Shown here piece after piece: positions 20,874 to 28,757 of a DNA stretch of 51,710 bases. The translations under genes were made by a program, and so were the position numbers. The stretch lies in the IMG/VR virus record IMGVR_UViG_3300006844_000014, positions 1-51,710 of that record. One strand, 5' to 3'. The DNA comes from a virus. The stretch's first letter is position 1. The number at the start of each line of letters is the position of its first letter. Below the pieces are notes generated by a model. The model saw only the letters and a list, made by a program, of their open reading frames with translations, was not told where the DNA came from and ran no database searches.

Positions 20874-21392
20874 TCACGGTTGATCTTGCCGGTCGCTCCG
20901 CGCGACGTCCCGCCCACCGTCCGGGACCAGCACACCCGCGACCCCGTCCCCGAAGCGGCTCCCGGGGTTGCGCGCGAGCTCGTGCGCGTCCGCCAGCGAC
21001 GTGACGAGCCGCCACGTCCACCTCCCGTCCGGCAGCCCGAGCGGGTCCCGGTCCGGCGTCCCCTCCGACCCGATCCGGGTGGCCAGGACGGGCAGCACTT
21101 CCACGCGGTGCGACTCGGCGCCACCCACCTCGTCCGTCAGCGAAACCCGGGTCTCGACCAGCGCGAGCGCGACCACTCCCCGGATGACGGTCCGGATCCC
21201 CCGGGCGACCCCGGCGACACCCGTCTCGAGTGTGACCACGTGCGTTCCCGGTACCGCCGGCACCAGGCTCACCACCCGGCGACGCGTCCGCTCCGTCGCC
21301 GCGACCACTACCGGAACCTCCTCCTCGATCTCCGCGGTGAGTGCTTGCACTCGCTCCCCGAGCCTCCGCACGTTCTCGTCAATCTCACTCAC
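20874..21392 (-). CDS. Hypothetical protein, 172 aa
   Basis: N-terminal helix (EIDENVRRLGERVQALTAEIEEE) with heptad character, then Val-rich strands (EVPVVVAATERTRRRVVSLV, THVVTLETGVAGV). Unrecognised. GTG at 21,392 has GGGAGAG upstream. A possible -10 (TACAAT, 21,427-21,432 minus strand) lies 34 bases upstream, inside the AT-rich region. Confidence 0.65.
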   Translation of the reverse strand: MSEIDENVRRLGERVQALTAEIEEEVPVVVAATERTRRRVVSLVPAVPGTHVVTLETGVAGVARGIRTVIRGVVALALVETRVSLTDEVGGAESHRVEVLPVLATRIGSEGTPDRDPLGLPDGRWTWRLVTSLADAHELARNPGSRFGDGVAGVLVPDGGRDVARSDRQDQP

Positions 21393-21416
21393 GATCTCTC
21401 TCCCTTCCCGTGAACG

Positions 21417-21750
21417 TCATATCGACATTGTAAGTTGTATGCAGGTTTCCCGAAAAAGTTTCCCTACAGCCACTAGAGCCTCTACGGAGAGAAACCCCAC
21501 TAGTGCTCCATGCGTACTATCTCTACTCTCTAGTTACATGACTACAAAATATATACACTAGATACCCTGACCTGGTCAAATGAAGATCAACAAGCGGTAA
21601 GTGTGTCCTCCAACCTGCCTACAAAACCGGCCCTGAAGTTGCAAAACATCCTCCGTCGTTCTCTTTCACACCACGTGAGACAATCACACATAAGTTAAGA
21701 TTTATGACTTATCTGGGAGTTTGTAGGTGTTTTGTAGGAGTTTTTGAAGG
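21417..21750. other. AT-rich non-coding region, candidate replication origin
   Basis: About 330 bases without a gene and clearly richer in A+T than the rest of the window. TTTGTAGG or its complement occurs at 21,542-21,549 (partial), 21,618-21,626, 21,720-21,727 and 21,731-21,738; the last two are 11 bases apart and a degenerate third copy follows, so they face the same side of the helix like iterons. An ATAAGT/ACTTAT inverted repeat lies at 21,690-21,712. It is next to the helicase and primase genes. Origin function is inference. Confidence 0.5.
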
Positions 21751-21761
21751 CAGAAGTGCCA

Positions 21762-21781
21762 CGGTTACCCACCGGTAACCG
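21762..21781 (-). terminator. Hairpin after the helicase gene
   Basis: Perfect 8 bp CGGTTACC/GGTAACCG stem with a CACC loop, about 80 bases downstream of the helicase stop. No U-tract directly after it. Bases 21,782-21,861 hold nothing else recognised. Confidence 0.5.
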
Positions 21782-21861
21782 ACCCGCTCTCACACCCGCC
21801 GGGCGACCCAGGTTCCACGAAACACACCCGAGTCTCACCTCCCGCCGCGCCCCGGGGATCC

Positions 21862-23370
21862 TCACAGGCCCATTCCCGCCCACGGTCCAACCGGCGTCGC
21901 CAGCCGGACGCCGAGCCAGCGCGTGCCCCCGGACAGCCGCGACTCCCAGCCCCGCTGGCGCAGCGCCCTGCCCAGGTCCTTCATCGACAGCGCCTCCTGG
22001 CGGTCCTGGCGGTCGCCGTGCTTGCGGACCCAGGCGCCGTACCACTCGTGCAGCTCCGACGCCTGGGCGCACTTCGAGGCCGGCGTCTCGGTCATGTCCA
22101 CGACCTCGAGGATGCCCCGGTCTCGCAGCCACTCGAGGAACTCGCCGACGTGGTCCAGCTCGTCGAACGACGATGCCGTGGCCTGCGCGTACCGCTCCGG
22201 CATCAGAGACCACTTGACGCCGTCGCGCAGTAGCGGCGACCCCGCGCCCCGGACGATCCGGGCCAGCAGCGCCCGCAGGCACCCCTCGTCCCGGACGAAC
22301 GCCTCCTTGACGCGCGTGTCCTCGAGTTCCGGCGGCAGCGTCCGGGAGAACGTGACGACGACCAGCCGGCGGCGCAGCGCGTCGTCCGCACCCTTGATCC
22401 GCGGCATCTCGTTGGTGACGATGAGCGGCGTGAAGCGCGGCACGCGCTCCTCGGACTGGGAGTAGAGGTTGCGGTACGGCACGGCGTCGCCGCCGGTGAT
22501 CCGCTTGATCTGGTCCGCGTGCAGCTCCCAGACCTTCGAGGCCTCGACGGCGTACGCGACGCGGTGGTCCATGGCGCGGACCAGGTCCGGCCGCGGCTTG
22601 TCGTCCAGGTTCCCCCGGAACACCGAGGCGTTGATCGTGCAGACGTAGCGGCCCAGGAGTCGCGCCAGCGCGGCCACCAGCTGGCTCTTACCCGAGGTCG
22701 TGGCACCCAGCAGGATCGGGAGGAGCCGCCCGGGGTTGCCGCCGCGCAGCGCCGTTCCCAGGACGGCGAACAGTACCTCCTGGTCGTCCGGCTCCGGCAC
22801 GAACGTGTCCAGGTACCGGTCCAGCAGCGGCGACCGGGCGTCCTCGTCGTAGCCGACCGACGTGATCCGCGTGACCAGGTCCTCCGGTCTGCCGTCCCGC
22901 ACGGCCCCGGACAGCAGGTCCACGACGCCCGCCGGGGTCGCCAGCTCGTCCGCGCCGCCGTCCAGCTGGTCCGGGTTGACCAGCAGCCGGGGGTGCTCCG
23001 GGGCGGTGGTCAGGATGCGCCGGCGCGCCTTCTCGGACTCCGTGGCGGTCGCCCAGCGCAGGACGCGCTCGCGCGGCGAGACCGCGCCGGGTCCGCCGCC
23101 GGCCACCTCGTCCGGCAGCGCCAGGGCGTGCGCCCGCAGCGCGCGGATCACCTCGGCCGTCAGGGCGAACACCCGGACCCGGTGCGGGTCCGGCTCCCAG
23201 TGCGTCCCGACCCAGACGTACCACGTGTCCAGCTCCGGGCAGTAGCGGACCACGTCCCCGAGCAGCTCCGCGAACCGGGCGGCGTTGCCCTTGTCCGATA
23301 GGAAGACGTCGTCCGCCGCGTTGGCCGCGATGATGTCGTCGACGCCGGGCACCGACCCGGGTGCGGTCAC
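21862..23370 (-). CDS. D5/P4-type superfamily 3 replicative helicase
   Basis: 502 residues. N-terminal D5_N-like part (RYCPELDTWYVWVGTHWEPD) is followed by a superfamily 3 helicase core: Walker A GATTSGKS (about residue 220), a motif B region (VAYAVEASKVWELHADQIK), motif C ending in IVTNEMPRI, and an arginine-rich DDALRRRLVVV segment. It would unwind DNA at the origin in partnership with the primase-polymerase encoded just upstream. The GTG at 23,370 overlaps the primase TGA (GTGA), so the two are made together, like the fused primase-helicases of other phages but split in two. Confidence 0.85.
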   Translation of the reverse strand: MTAPGSVPGVDDIIAANAADDVFLSDKGNAARFAELLGDVVRYCPELDTWYVWVGTHWEPDPHRVRVFALTAEVIRALRAHALALPDEVAGGGPGAVSPRERVLRWATATESEKARRRILTTAPEHPRLLVNPDQLDGGADELATPAGVVDLLSGAVRDGRPEDLVTRITSVGYDEDARSPLLDRYLDTFVPEPDDQEVLFAVLGTALRGGNPGRLLPILLGATTSGKSQLVAALARLLGRYVCTINASVFRGNLDDKPRPDLVRAMDHRVAYAVEASKVWELHADQIKRITGGDAVPYRNLYSQSEERVPRFTPLIVTNEMPRIKGADDALRRRLVVVTFSRTLPPELEDTRVKEAFVRDEGCLRALLARIVRGAGSPLLRDGVKWSLMPERYAQATASSFDELDHVGEFLEWLRDRGILEVVDMTETPASKCAQASELHEWYGAWVRKHGDRQDRQEALSMKDLGRALRQRGWESRLSGGTRWLGVRLATPVGPWAGMGL

Positions 23371-24416
23371 CGGGCGCGCCCCGCGACGGTGACGCGCCCG
23401 ACGGCGACAGCCTCACCGGGGCCCGCCGCGGCGGCCTCGGCCCACTGGCGGCGCACGAAGCCGGCGCGCGCGTCCGGCTCCACCGTCCGCCAGACGTGAT
23501 CCAGCTTGTACGCCACGTGCTCCCACGGCATGTACCAGCGATACTCCGGCGGCTGCGCGCACGCCCGCCACGAGTGCCGCGCCCGCGCCTCGGCCACCTC
23601 GCGATCCACTCCGGCGCGCCGCAGCCGGAACAGCAGGTCGTTGAAGAACTCGTCGCGCATCCCACCCGGGCATCCGCCCAGCAGGAACGCGGTGAAGTCA
23701 TAGCCGCCGGTGTGGCCGCCACCCCCACCCGCTCCGCCACCCACCCCGCGGCCGCCGCGCGTCCGGGCCCACCAGGCGGCCAGTGACGCGGGCAGCTCCG
23801 CCGGCAGGCCGCGCCCGACCCACTCCCGGCCCGGCGCGGGTGGCAGCACGACGTAGCCGCCGTCGCCCTTGAGGTCCGTGGCCGGCAGGACCCGGTTGCG
23901 GCTCGGGAGCGGACCGCCACCCGCCCAGGCCCACTCCGGGTCCGGTACCCGGTACAGCAGGTGCAGCCCGCCCGAGGCGGTTCGCGCCCGCAGCGTCGGG
24001 GGGAGCTCGACCGCGCCGCCGGTCCAGGACTCCCAGGCGTCCAGGACGTCCAGCCCGGACTCGCCGCCCTCGCCGTCCGGCCGCGACTCGAAGTCCAGCA
24101 CCACGACGCCCGACGCCCGCCCGGTCCGCAGCGCCAGCAGTCCCTCCGGCCACACGTCCAGGACCCGGGACAAGACCGCCGCGTCGCGGGTCGCGGCGTA
24201 GAACCCGTGGCACGTCTCGTGCCCACGCGACCCGCCGCAGGCCTCGCGGTCGTGGCCCGGGCCCGCCTCGCGGCACGCGTCGCAGCCCGGCAGCGTCCGC
24301 TTGTCCGGCCGGACGATGAAGATCCTCCAGCCGGCGGCGGCGTACCGCTCCGCGGCGCGGAGCAGGACTGCCACTCGCGCCCCCGCGCGCCCGTCTGGTA
24401 TATTGACTCCCAGCAC
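23367..24416 (-). CDS. Primase-polymerase (prim-pol) domain protein
   Basis: 349 residues from GTG 24,416, which has AGGAGGT five to six bases upstream. Prim-pol signatures: AAGWRIFIVRPDKRTLP near the N-terminus, VVVLDFES (acidic metal-binding motif, about residue 110) and ASGGLHLLYR (the ShxH-like motif). A zinc-binding insert (CDAC...CGG...CHGF) sits at about residues 40-65. Gly-rich linker near residue 225, then a helical C-terminal part. It makes primers at the origin and is paired with the SF3 helicase that follows. Confidence 0.8.
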   Translation of the reverse strand: MLGVNIPDGRAGARVAVLLRAAERYAAAGWRIFIVRPDKRTLPGCDACREAGPGHDREACGGSRGHETCHGFYAATRDAAVLSRVLDVWPEGLLALRTGRASGVVVLDFESRPDGEGGESGLDVLDAWESWTGGAVELPPTLRARTASGGLHLLYRVPDPEWAWAGGGPLPSRNRVLPATDLKGDGGYVVLPPAPGREWVGRGLPAELPASLAAWWARTRGGRGVGGGAGGGGGHTGGYDFTAFLLGGCPGGMRDEFFNDLLFRLRRAGVDREVAEARARHSWRACAQPPEYRWYMPWEHVAYKLDHVWRTVEPDARAGFVRRQWAEAAAAGPGEAVAVGRVTVAGRAR

Positions 24417-24502
24417 CTGACACCTCCTCGTTCCACCGCGCGACGGGCGTCCCGGCCGGCGAAAGCTTGGGGCGCCCGCCCCGTGTCTGGCGTAGAACGG
24501 CA

Positions 24503-24511
24503 ACACTAGCA
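24503..24511 (-). promoter_or_regulatory. Extended -10 promoter (TGCTAGTGT), leftward
   Basis: TG-C-TAGTGT on the minus strand, about 87 bases upstream of the prim-pol GTG. A GC-rich hairpin (GGGGC/GCCCC) lies in the leader. Confidence 0.5.
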
Positions 24512-24574
24512 TCCGGTCACCCGCGGCCGCCCGCACCGGGCGGTGATCTCCGGTCCCGGTCGCGGCGGCGCTTC

Positions 24575-24584
24575 CTGGTACATT
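24575..24584 (+). promoter_or_regulatory. Extended -10 promoter (CTGGTACATT), rightward
   Basis: TG-G-TACATT, 34 bases upstream of the ATG at 24,619, starting the long rightward arm. A second match, CTGGTATATT, lies at 24,395-24,404 inside the prim-pol gene. The 24,417-24,618 gap is a divergent promoter region with no gene recognised. Confidence 0.6.
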
Positions 24585-24618
24585 GGGACCAACGACGGCC
24601 AGCGACGGAGGGACACCC

Positions 24619-25149
24619 ATGATGACAGGTTCGGCGGCCCCCAACCCGCCGGCGGCGCCGGTGGCGAGCCCGCCCCGGCCCGCGCCGACCGAGCACACCG
24701 TGCTGGGCCGCGACGAGAGCCCCGTGACGTTCCGGGGCTGGCTTCTCGGGCGGGCGACGTCCCGCGAGAGGGCACACACGCACCGCGGCGAGTTCGCGCC
24801 ACCCGGCTACCGCTGCCGCAGGTGCCGCTGGTTCGAGGTGACCATCTACCGCGTCGACCCGGCCGTCCCGGCCGATCCGCCGTGGACCGCCGGCGAGCCG
24901 CCGGCGTACGTCGTGCACACCCTCGGCCGCAGCGCGGTCCCGGAGGAGCTGACGTTTGCCCGCGTCGCGGAGGCCGAGACCGCACACAAGATCATGCAGC
25001 TGCTGGTCTCGTACGGCCGCCGCGGCGGCGACGAGAGGACCGGCCCCCGGCTACCCGAGGCGTCCGCCCGGGCGATCGAGCGCGCGGCCGACGCCGACCC
25101 GGAGCTGTCCGCGGCGTACGACGCCTGGCTCGCGGCGGGTGTCCAGTGA
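24619..25149 (+). CDS. Hypothetical protein, 176 aa
   Basis: Pro/Ala-rich disordered N-terminus, then a domain with CRRCRWFEVTIYRVD (a lone CxxC) and a helical C-terminus (EASARAIERAADADPELSAAYDAWL). ATG at 24,619 has GGAGGG at a good distance. First gene of the rightward arm. Unrecognised. Confidence 0.65.
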   Translation: MMTGSAAPNPPAAPVASPPRPAPTEHTVLGRDESPVTFRGWLLGRATSRERAHTHRGEFAPPGYRCRRCRWFEVTIYRVDPAVPADPPWTAGEPPAYVVHTLGRSAVPEELTFARVAEAETAHKIMQLLVSYGRRGGDERTGPRLPEASARAIERAADADPELSAAYDAWLAAGVQ

Positions 25150-25397
25150 GGCTGCCGCAGCTGGTCGTCGACCCGGACGACGAGGCCGCGCGTGACCGCG
25201 CGCTAGGACAGTTCATCACGGAGCTGTCCCGCGCCTTCGCCTCCGAGTTCGACGGACCCAGCCGCGCCCGCCAGCTGCTGCGAGACCGTGTGACGGAGTC
25301 CGCGACGCGCCTGGCCTGGGCCTCGGCCGCGGCCGGCGCCGCGCTCGGCGCGTTCTTTGGACTCGGCATCGGGTACATCCTGGGTGTGCCGTCGTGA
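25146..25397 (+). CDS. Tail-anchored membrane protein, 83 aa
   Basis: Charged helical N-terminal part and one C-terminal transmembrane segment (AAAGAALGAFFGLGIGYILG). GTG at 25,146 overlaps the upstream TGA. Unrecognised. Confidence 0.65.
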   Translation: MRLPQLVVDPDDEAARDRALGQFITELSRAFASEFDGPSRARQLLRDRVTESATRLAWASAAAGAALGAFFGLGIGYILGVPS

Positions 25398-25696
25398 CCG
25401 CCCGGCGTGTGACCCCGGGCTGCCACCGCGACCGACCCGCCGCCGCGTCCAACGTCCGCCAGTCCGACGAGTCGCGCGCCCTCGGGCTGCGCGACTACGA
25501 AGAGCTGGGTCCACTGACGCCCGACAACCTCGGCTACCTGGCGCGGCGCGCCTCCGACGAGCAGCGTCGCGCGGTGCTGAGCCGCTGGTACGGGTTCCAC
25601 GGCGCCAAGATCGCGTGGGATGAGTACACCCGACTGCGCGCCGCGGCCCTGACGTCCGACAACCTGGTGGACCTGGCGCCTGATCCTGTGCTATAG
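25394..25696 (+). CDS. Hypothetical protein, 100 aa
   Basis: Two repeated phrases, LTPDNLGYLARRASDEQ and LTSDNLVDLAPDP, suggest an internal duplication of a short helix-start motif. Otherwise unrecognised and helical. GTGA overlap with the gene before. Its stop codon lies within the next promoter. Confidence 0.6.
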   Translation: MTARRVTPGCHRDRPAAASNVRQSDESRALGLRDYEELGPLTPDNLGYLARRASDEQRRAVLSRWYGFHGAKIAWDEYTRLRAAALTSDNLVDLAPDPVL

Positions 25697-25697
25697 T
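25689..25697 (+). promoter_or_regulatory. Extended -10 promoter (TGCTATAGT)
   Basis: TG-C-TATAGT overlapping the stop of the preceding gene, 32 bases upstream of the GTG at 25,730. Confidence 0.6.
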
Positions 25698-25729
25698 GCT
25701 TGAGAGAGACCTAGTGACGAGGAGACTAA

Positions 25730-26263
25730 GTGAGGAAGATCACAACACGTCCCGGACTCATCGCACTCATGCCCGAGATCGACTGGCGCCGGGACGAGAT
25801 CGCCGCGGAGATCCGCGGCAGAGTTCTCGGTGTCGCCGGGTCGTGGCCCGACCCGAACTCGGGCGCCGAGGAGCAACTTCACCTCGTGCTGCTCGACCGC
25901 GGTGACGGCGAGCTCGCGTGTCTCAGTCTGGCGCACCTGCTGTCTTGGGCCGCCGACTCCGGAACCGTTGATGACGCTCTGCGTGCTTGGCAGGAGTATC
26001 ACGAGCGCGGCGCCGACGCCGCCAACAGCGTGACCGGGCGGACCCTGGACCTGGTCCTGGCCGACGCGTTCCGGCGGGCGCGCGGCTCCGCACCGCCGGT
26101 CACACCGGACGGCGCGCCGGACGTGAACGTCACACGGTGCCGCTGGCACCTCGGCCGCGAGCGGTGCGTCATGTGGCGCGACCACCTGGCCGACGACCCG
26201 CGCGAGCGTCACATGACTCGTGACGGCACCTGGCACCGCGACGAGGAAGGTTTCCTACCGTGA
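25730..26263 (+). CDS. Hypothetical protein, 177 aa
   Basis: Not recognised. LHLVLLDRGDGELACLSLAHLLSWAAD in the middle; a C-terminal CRWHLGRERCVMWRDHL segment. GTG at 25,730 has GGAG about seven bases upstream, in purine-rich GACGAGGAGACTAA. Confidence 0.65.
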   Translation: MRKITTRPGLIALMPEIDWRRDEIAAEIRGRVLGVAGSWPDPNSGAEEQLHLVLLDRGDGELACLSLAHLLSWAADSGTVDDALRAWQEYHERGADAANSVTGRTLDLVLADAFRRARGSAPPVTPDGAPDVNVTRCRWHLGRERCVMWRDHLADDPRERHMTRDGTWHRDEEGFLP

Positions 26264-26382
26264 GAGAGCCGCGCCTGGTCTCGCTGCGCCGATTCGTGCT
26301 GACGGTCGCCGCACTCTTCATCGCGGTGGTAGCGGTCGTCACCTGCGGCGGCGCACTCATCGAGGACGTGACGCGGAGGTAG
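26260..26382 (+). CDS. Small membrane protein, 40 aa
   Basis: Basic N-terminus (REPRLVSLRR) then one transmembrane helix (FVLTVAALFIAVVAVVTCGG) and a short charged tail. GTG at 26,260 overlaps the upstream TGA by four bases; the stop is followed two bases later by the next start. Confidence 0.6.
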   Translation: MREPRLVSLRRFVLTVAALFIAVVAVVTCGGALIEDVTRR

Positions 26383-26384
26383 CC

Positions 26385-26807
26385 GTGACCAAGAAGATTG
26401 TCGACGACCTGTATGTCAAGATGCTGCGGGACGTGCGCAGCGCCGAGAAGTGCTGGGACCTGTCCCGCGAGATCCTCCGGGACGTGTGCGCGGAGGCGCC
26501 GGGTCTGTCCGCGGTCGAGGTCGACATCCGGCTCGACTCGGACCGGGAGTACACGACCGCGGTCAAGGACTCGGTCTTCTTCATGAGCCGCGCGGCCGCG
26601 TACGCCGCCGTGCACGACACGGTGCTGGCGCGCATGCTGCACCGCGTCAGCAACCCGGACGGCTCGCCGGCCGCGTCAGTTGGTCAGCGCGGGAATGACA
26701 CCCACTGCCACGACGAACAGGCACAGGCCGAGCGCCAGCGCCCGGGCCCACAAGTCGCGGGCGACCCAGGTGGCCACACCCAGGCACGCCGCCGAGATGA
26801 TGAGTAG
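26385..26807 (+). CDS. Hypothetical protein, 140 aa
   Basis: The first 98 residues look like a normal small helical domain (KKIVDDLYVKMLRDVRSAEK, EVDIRLDSDREYTTAVKDSV). The last 42 are Gln/Arg/His-rich, low in hydrophobic residues and look like antisense shadow. They overlap a minus-strand frame (26,676-26,816) that reads as a membrane protein. A true stop nearer 26,680 lost by mutation is possible. Unrecognised. Confidence 0.55.
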   Translation: MTKKIVDDLYVKMLRDVRSAEKCWDLSREILRDVCAEAPGLSAVEVDIRLDSDREYTTAVKDSVFFMSRAAAYAAVHDTVLARMLHRVSNPDGSPAASVGQRGNDTHCHDEQAQAERQRPGPQVAGDPGGHTQARRRDDE

Positions 26808-26816
26808 GAGCGTCAC
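26676..26816 (-). CDS. Possible antisense-encoded membrane peptide, 46 aa
   Basis: On the minus strand GTG 26,816 opens a frame reading VTLLLIISAACLGVATWVAR, then ALALGLCLFVVAVGVIPALTN: two transmembrane helices with a short loop, and G or C in nearly every third codon position. It is opposite the 3' end of 26,385-26,807 and stops there. The ribosome-binding site is weak and no minus-strand promoter is evident, so expression is uncertain. Confidence 0.35.
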   Translation of the reverse strand: MTLLLIISAACLGVATWVARDLWARALALGLCLFVVAVGVIPALTN

Positions 26817-26817
26817 A

Positions 26818-27480
26818 ATGAGTTCCACGGACGCTCAGTTGCCACCGGGACCGGCGGCTAAACTCACGCGACACGGTCCGGTCGCCGTCGACACGCCCGA
26901 GTTGCCCGCCGACCCTGACAGCCTACTGCGCGCGGTCGAGCTATCGCGTCGCGTGCTCCGCTCGTACGGACACACCTGGACCGCCGAGCGTCCGCTCGAG
27001 CTGCTGACGACCTCGGCGTCGGTGGCGCTGGCCTGGGTCGGCGACCCGCGCGCCGTCGAGCGGTGGAACGCCGACGACCTCGGGGTGTGCTGGTCGACGC
27101 ACGGTGTGATCTGGGTCTCACCGACGACGCGGCTGGGTGACGCGGTCACCCCGCGCAGCCCGTCCGACATGCTCGCGACGCTGGCGCACGAGGTCGCGCA
27201 CCTGCTGACCCGCGGGGTCCACCCGGAGGTCTGGCGCCACGCGTTCCTGGTGCTGCTGCCGCTGTGGCTGAACCGCGACCCGCGCCCGGTCGGGGACGAC
27301 TTCGACCGCTGGTGGCACGCCGGACGCTCACGCGCGATCGTCGCCCGGTACTCGCGCAACCGCCGACCACCCGGCGCCGAGGCCGCCGAGGTCGAGCGCC
27401 ACCACCGTGCCGCCTGCCGCGCCTGGGACCGCTGGCACGACAGGTTCACAGATGCTATGCTGACCGAGAGAGTTAAGTGA
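26818..27480 (+). CDS. Putative zinc metallopeptidase (HExxH), 220 aa
   Basis: LAHEVAHLL (about residues 122-130) is an HExxH zinc-binding and catalytic motif in a helix after a beta segment (GVIWVSPTTRLGD). This layout occurs in SprT-like and ImmA/IrrE-like proteins. A downstream acidic ligand is not obvious. C-terminus is Arg/His-rich (RHHRAACRAWDRWHDRF). In phages such enzymes may cleave regulators or protein-DNA crosslinks. ATG at 26,818 has AGGAG seven bases upstream. Confidence 0.6.
   Translation: MSSTDAQLPPGPAAKLTRHGPVAVDTPELPADPDSLLRAVELSRRVLRSYGHTWTAERPLELLTTSASVALAWVGDPRAVERWNADDLGVCWSTHGVIWVSPTTRLGDAVTPRSPSDMLATLAHEVAHLLTRGVHPEVWRHAFLVLLPLWLNRDPRPVGDDFDRWWHAGRSRAIVARYSRNRRPPGAEAAEVERHHRAACRAWDRWHDRFTDAMLTERVK
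27453..27461 (+). promoter_or_regulatory. Extended -10 promoter (TGCTATGCT)
   Basis: TG-C-TATGCT with TGGCAC at exactly 17 bases (27,433-27,438), 29 bases upstream of the GTG at 27,491, inside the end of the metallopeptidase gene. Confidence 0.55.
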
Positions 27481-27490
27481 GGAGAGAGAC

Positions 27491-28261
27491 GTGACGCAGC
27501 CAACAGATCCCCGGACCGTCATCGCCCGTGAGCCGGCGACCGGACCCCACCCCCACCCGAGTCAGAAACGCCGGGTGGTCGAGATCTCCGGCGTCGACCG
27601 GGTTCTGCTCGGTGACGACACCGAGCTCTACGAGTGCACTCGCGGCAGCGCCGAGAGTCCGTGCAGCCGCGAGGGAAAGTATGACGGACCGTTCCGCAGC
27701 CCCAATCTCCAGTCGGTGGTCGCCCACACCGGCCGGCACACCACTGCCCGGCCGGGCACGGAGTATGACGACGCCACACTCCGCGTGGTGATCCGGACCG
27801 TCTCCCAGGTCAAGGGCCGACCCCGGACCGCGTCGGGTCGCCGCAGCGTGTTCCAGGAGGCGGCCGACGAGCTGAACCGGCGCGGTATCACAACCGCCCG
27901 CGGCCGCCCCTGGCTGGCCAAGACCGTCAACTCGGTCTACCTGGCGTGGCGGGACGCGTATCCGTCGCAGGCGCGGGTGCGCCGCGCGCGGACCGTCACG
28001 CCGGTCGGACCGGTGGCCGACACCGCCGTGGCCGTCACGCGCGGCGCGCCCCCACCTGGACGCTCACCGAGTGTGAGTGCGCTGTCCAAGCACCTCACGG
28101 AGCTGGCGGGCGCCGCCCGGCACTACGGCCAGCTCATGACTAACCTCGCGACCGAGTTGGATCGCGTCTGCGCGGACGTCACGCAACTCCGGGTCGTGGA
28201 TCCGCGTGCTGCCGAGCAACTCTCACAGCTCCAGAGTGCGCTGCGCGGACTGGTAGGATGA
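27491..28261 (+). CDS. DNA-binding protein with recombinase-like helix-turn-helix
   Basis: 256 residues. The middle contains QEAADELNRRGITTARGRPW, then KTVNSVYLAW: the LNxxGixTxxGxxW signature of the Recombinase domain that follows the catalytic domain in large serine recombinases. No catalytic domain is present, so this is not an integrase; it is more likely a DNA-binding regulator. N-terminal part has a CTRG...CSRE pair in a beta context. C-terminus is a coiled-coil (LTELAGAARHYGQLMTNLAT). GTG at 27,491 has GGAGAGAG upstream. Confidence 0.6.
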   Translation: MTQPTDPRTVIAREPATGPHPHPSQKRRVVEISGVDRVLLGDDTELYECTRGSAESPCSREGKYDGPFRSPNLQSVVAHTGRHTTARPGTEYDDATLRVVIRTVSQVKGRPRTASGRRSVFQEAADELNRRGITTARGRPWLAKTVNSVYLAWRDAYPSQARVRRARTVTPVGPVADTAVAVTRGAPPPGRSPSVSALSKHLTELAGAARHYGQLMTNLATELDRVCADVTQLRVVDPRAAEQLSQLQSALRGLVG

Positions 28262-28262
28262 C

Positions 28263-28757
28263 GTGACGTACCTCGCCGCCGATCACCCGGTCACGGCGAC
28301 GCTGTCGGTCGTCGCGGCGGTGCTCGTTGCCGCCGCGGCGCTGGCCGTCATCCGGTTCGGCTTCAATGACGCGTACCTAGACGATCGTTTGGTCGCCGTG
28401 ACACCGCTGGACTCCGGTCTCGACATCCTGCGACCGCGGCCGCCGGTCGAGCCCGCGGGCTTCGGCGCGCCGCGCGGCGGTCAGCACGCGGTGCGGCGTG
28501 TCGGTCGTCATCGCCCGCGGACCGGCTGCCGCTACGTCTATGAGCTGTGTGGCCCAACACCGACCAAGGGAGACCTCGAGTGGGTAGCCATGGGCGGCCC
28601 GCGGCGGGCCGCTGCCCAACGTGCACGCCGGTTCCGGTGGCCGCGTTTGCCGGAGGTGACGTGGCCTACGTTGAGTATCGGCACGTGGGCGTCCGGTGCC
28701 TCGGTCACGTCGTTCAGATCACTGCACGCGAGTTCCTGGGGGTGGGTCGGTGAGTGA
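28263..28757 (+). CDS. Membrane protein, 164 aa, C-terminal part uncertain
   Basis: N-terminal transmembrane helix (LSVVAAVLVAAAALAVIRFG), then an Arg/Pro-rich stretch and CRYVYELCGPTPTKGDLEWV. From about residue 106 the frame overlaps a second, more convincing same-strand frame (28,580-28,753) and the protein becomes Arg/Trp/Ser-rich. The true end may differ. Unrecognised. Confidence 0.5.
   Translation: MTYLAADHPVTATLSVVAAVLVAAAALAVIRFGFNDAYLDDRLVAVTPLDSGLDILRPRPPVEPAGFGAPRGGQHAVRRVGRHRPRTGCRYVYELCGPTPTKGDLEWVAMGGPRRAAAQRARRFRWPRLPEVTWPTLSIGTWASGASVTSFRSLHASSWGWVGE
28580..28753 (+). CDS. Small Cys-containing protein, 57 aa, overlapping frame
   Basis: GTG at 28,580 has AGGGAG seven bases upstream. 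Reads a CPTC knuckle (GRCPTCTPVPVAAF) followed by VAYVEYRHVGVRCLGHVVQI, a plausible small beta domain. Its stop overlaps the next start (GTGA), the usual junction here. It lies entirely within the 3' part of 28,263-28,757 in another frame; both being real would be an unusually long same-strand overlap. Confidence 0.5.
   Translation: MGSHGRPAAGRCPTCTPVPVAAFAGGDVAYVEYRHVGVRCLGHVVQITAREFLGVGR

Noticed and set aside
21695-22282. A 195-codon leftward frame next to the origin candidate
   Set aside because: Shadow of the helicase gene in another frame; low-complexity Gly/Arg/Ala composition.
24395-24404. A strong rightward promoter (CTGGTATATT)
   Set aside because: It matches the motif but lies inside the opposite-strand prim-pol coding region; kept only as a possible secondary promoter for the rightward arm.
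27491-28261. Serine integrase
   Set aside because: Only the LNxxGixTxxGxxW DNA-binding signature is present; there is no catalytic resolvase domain or att-like repeat.
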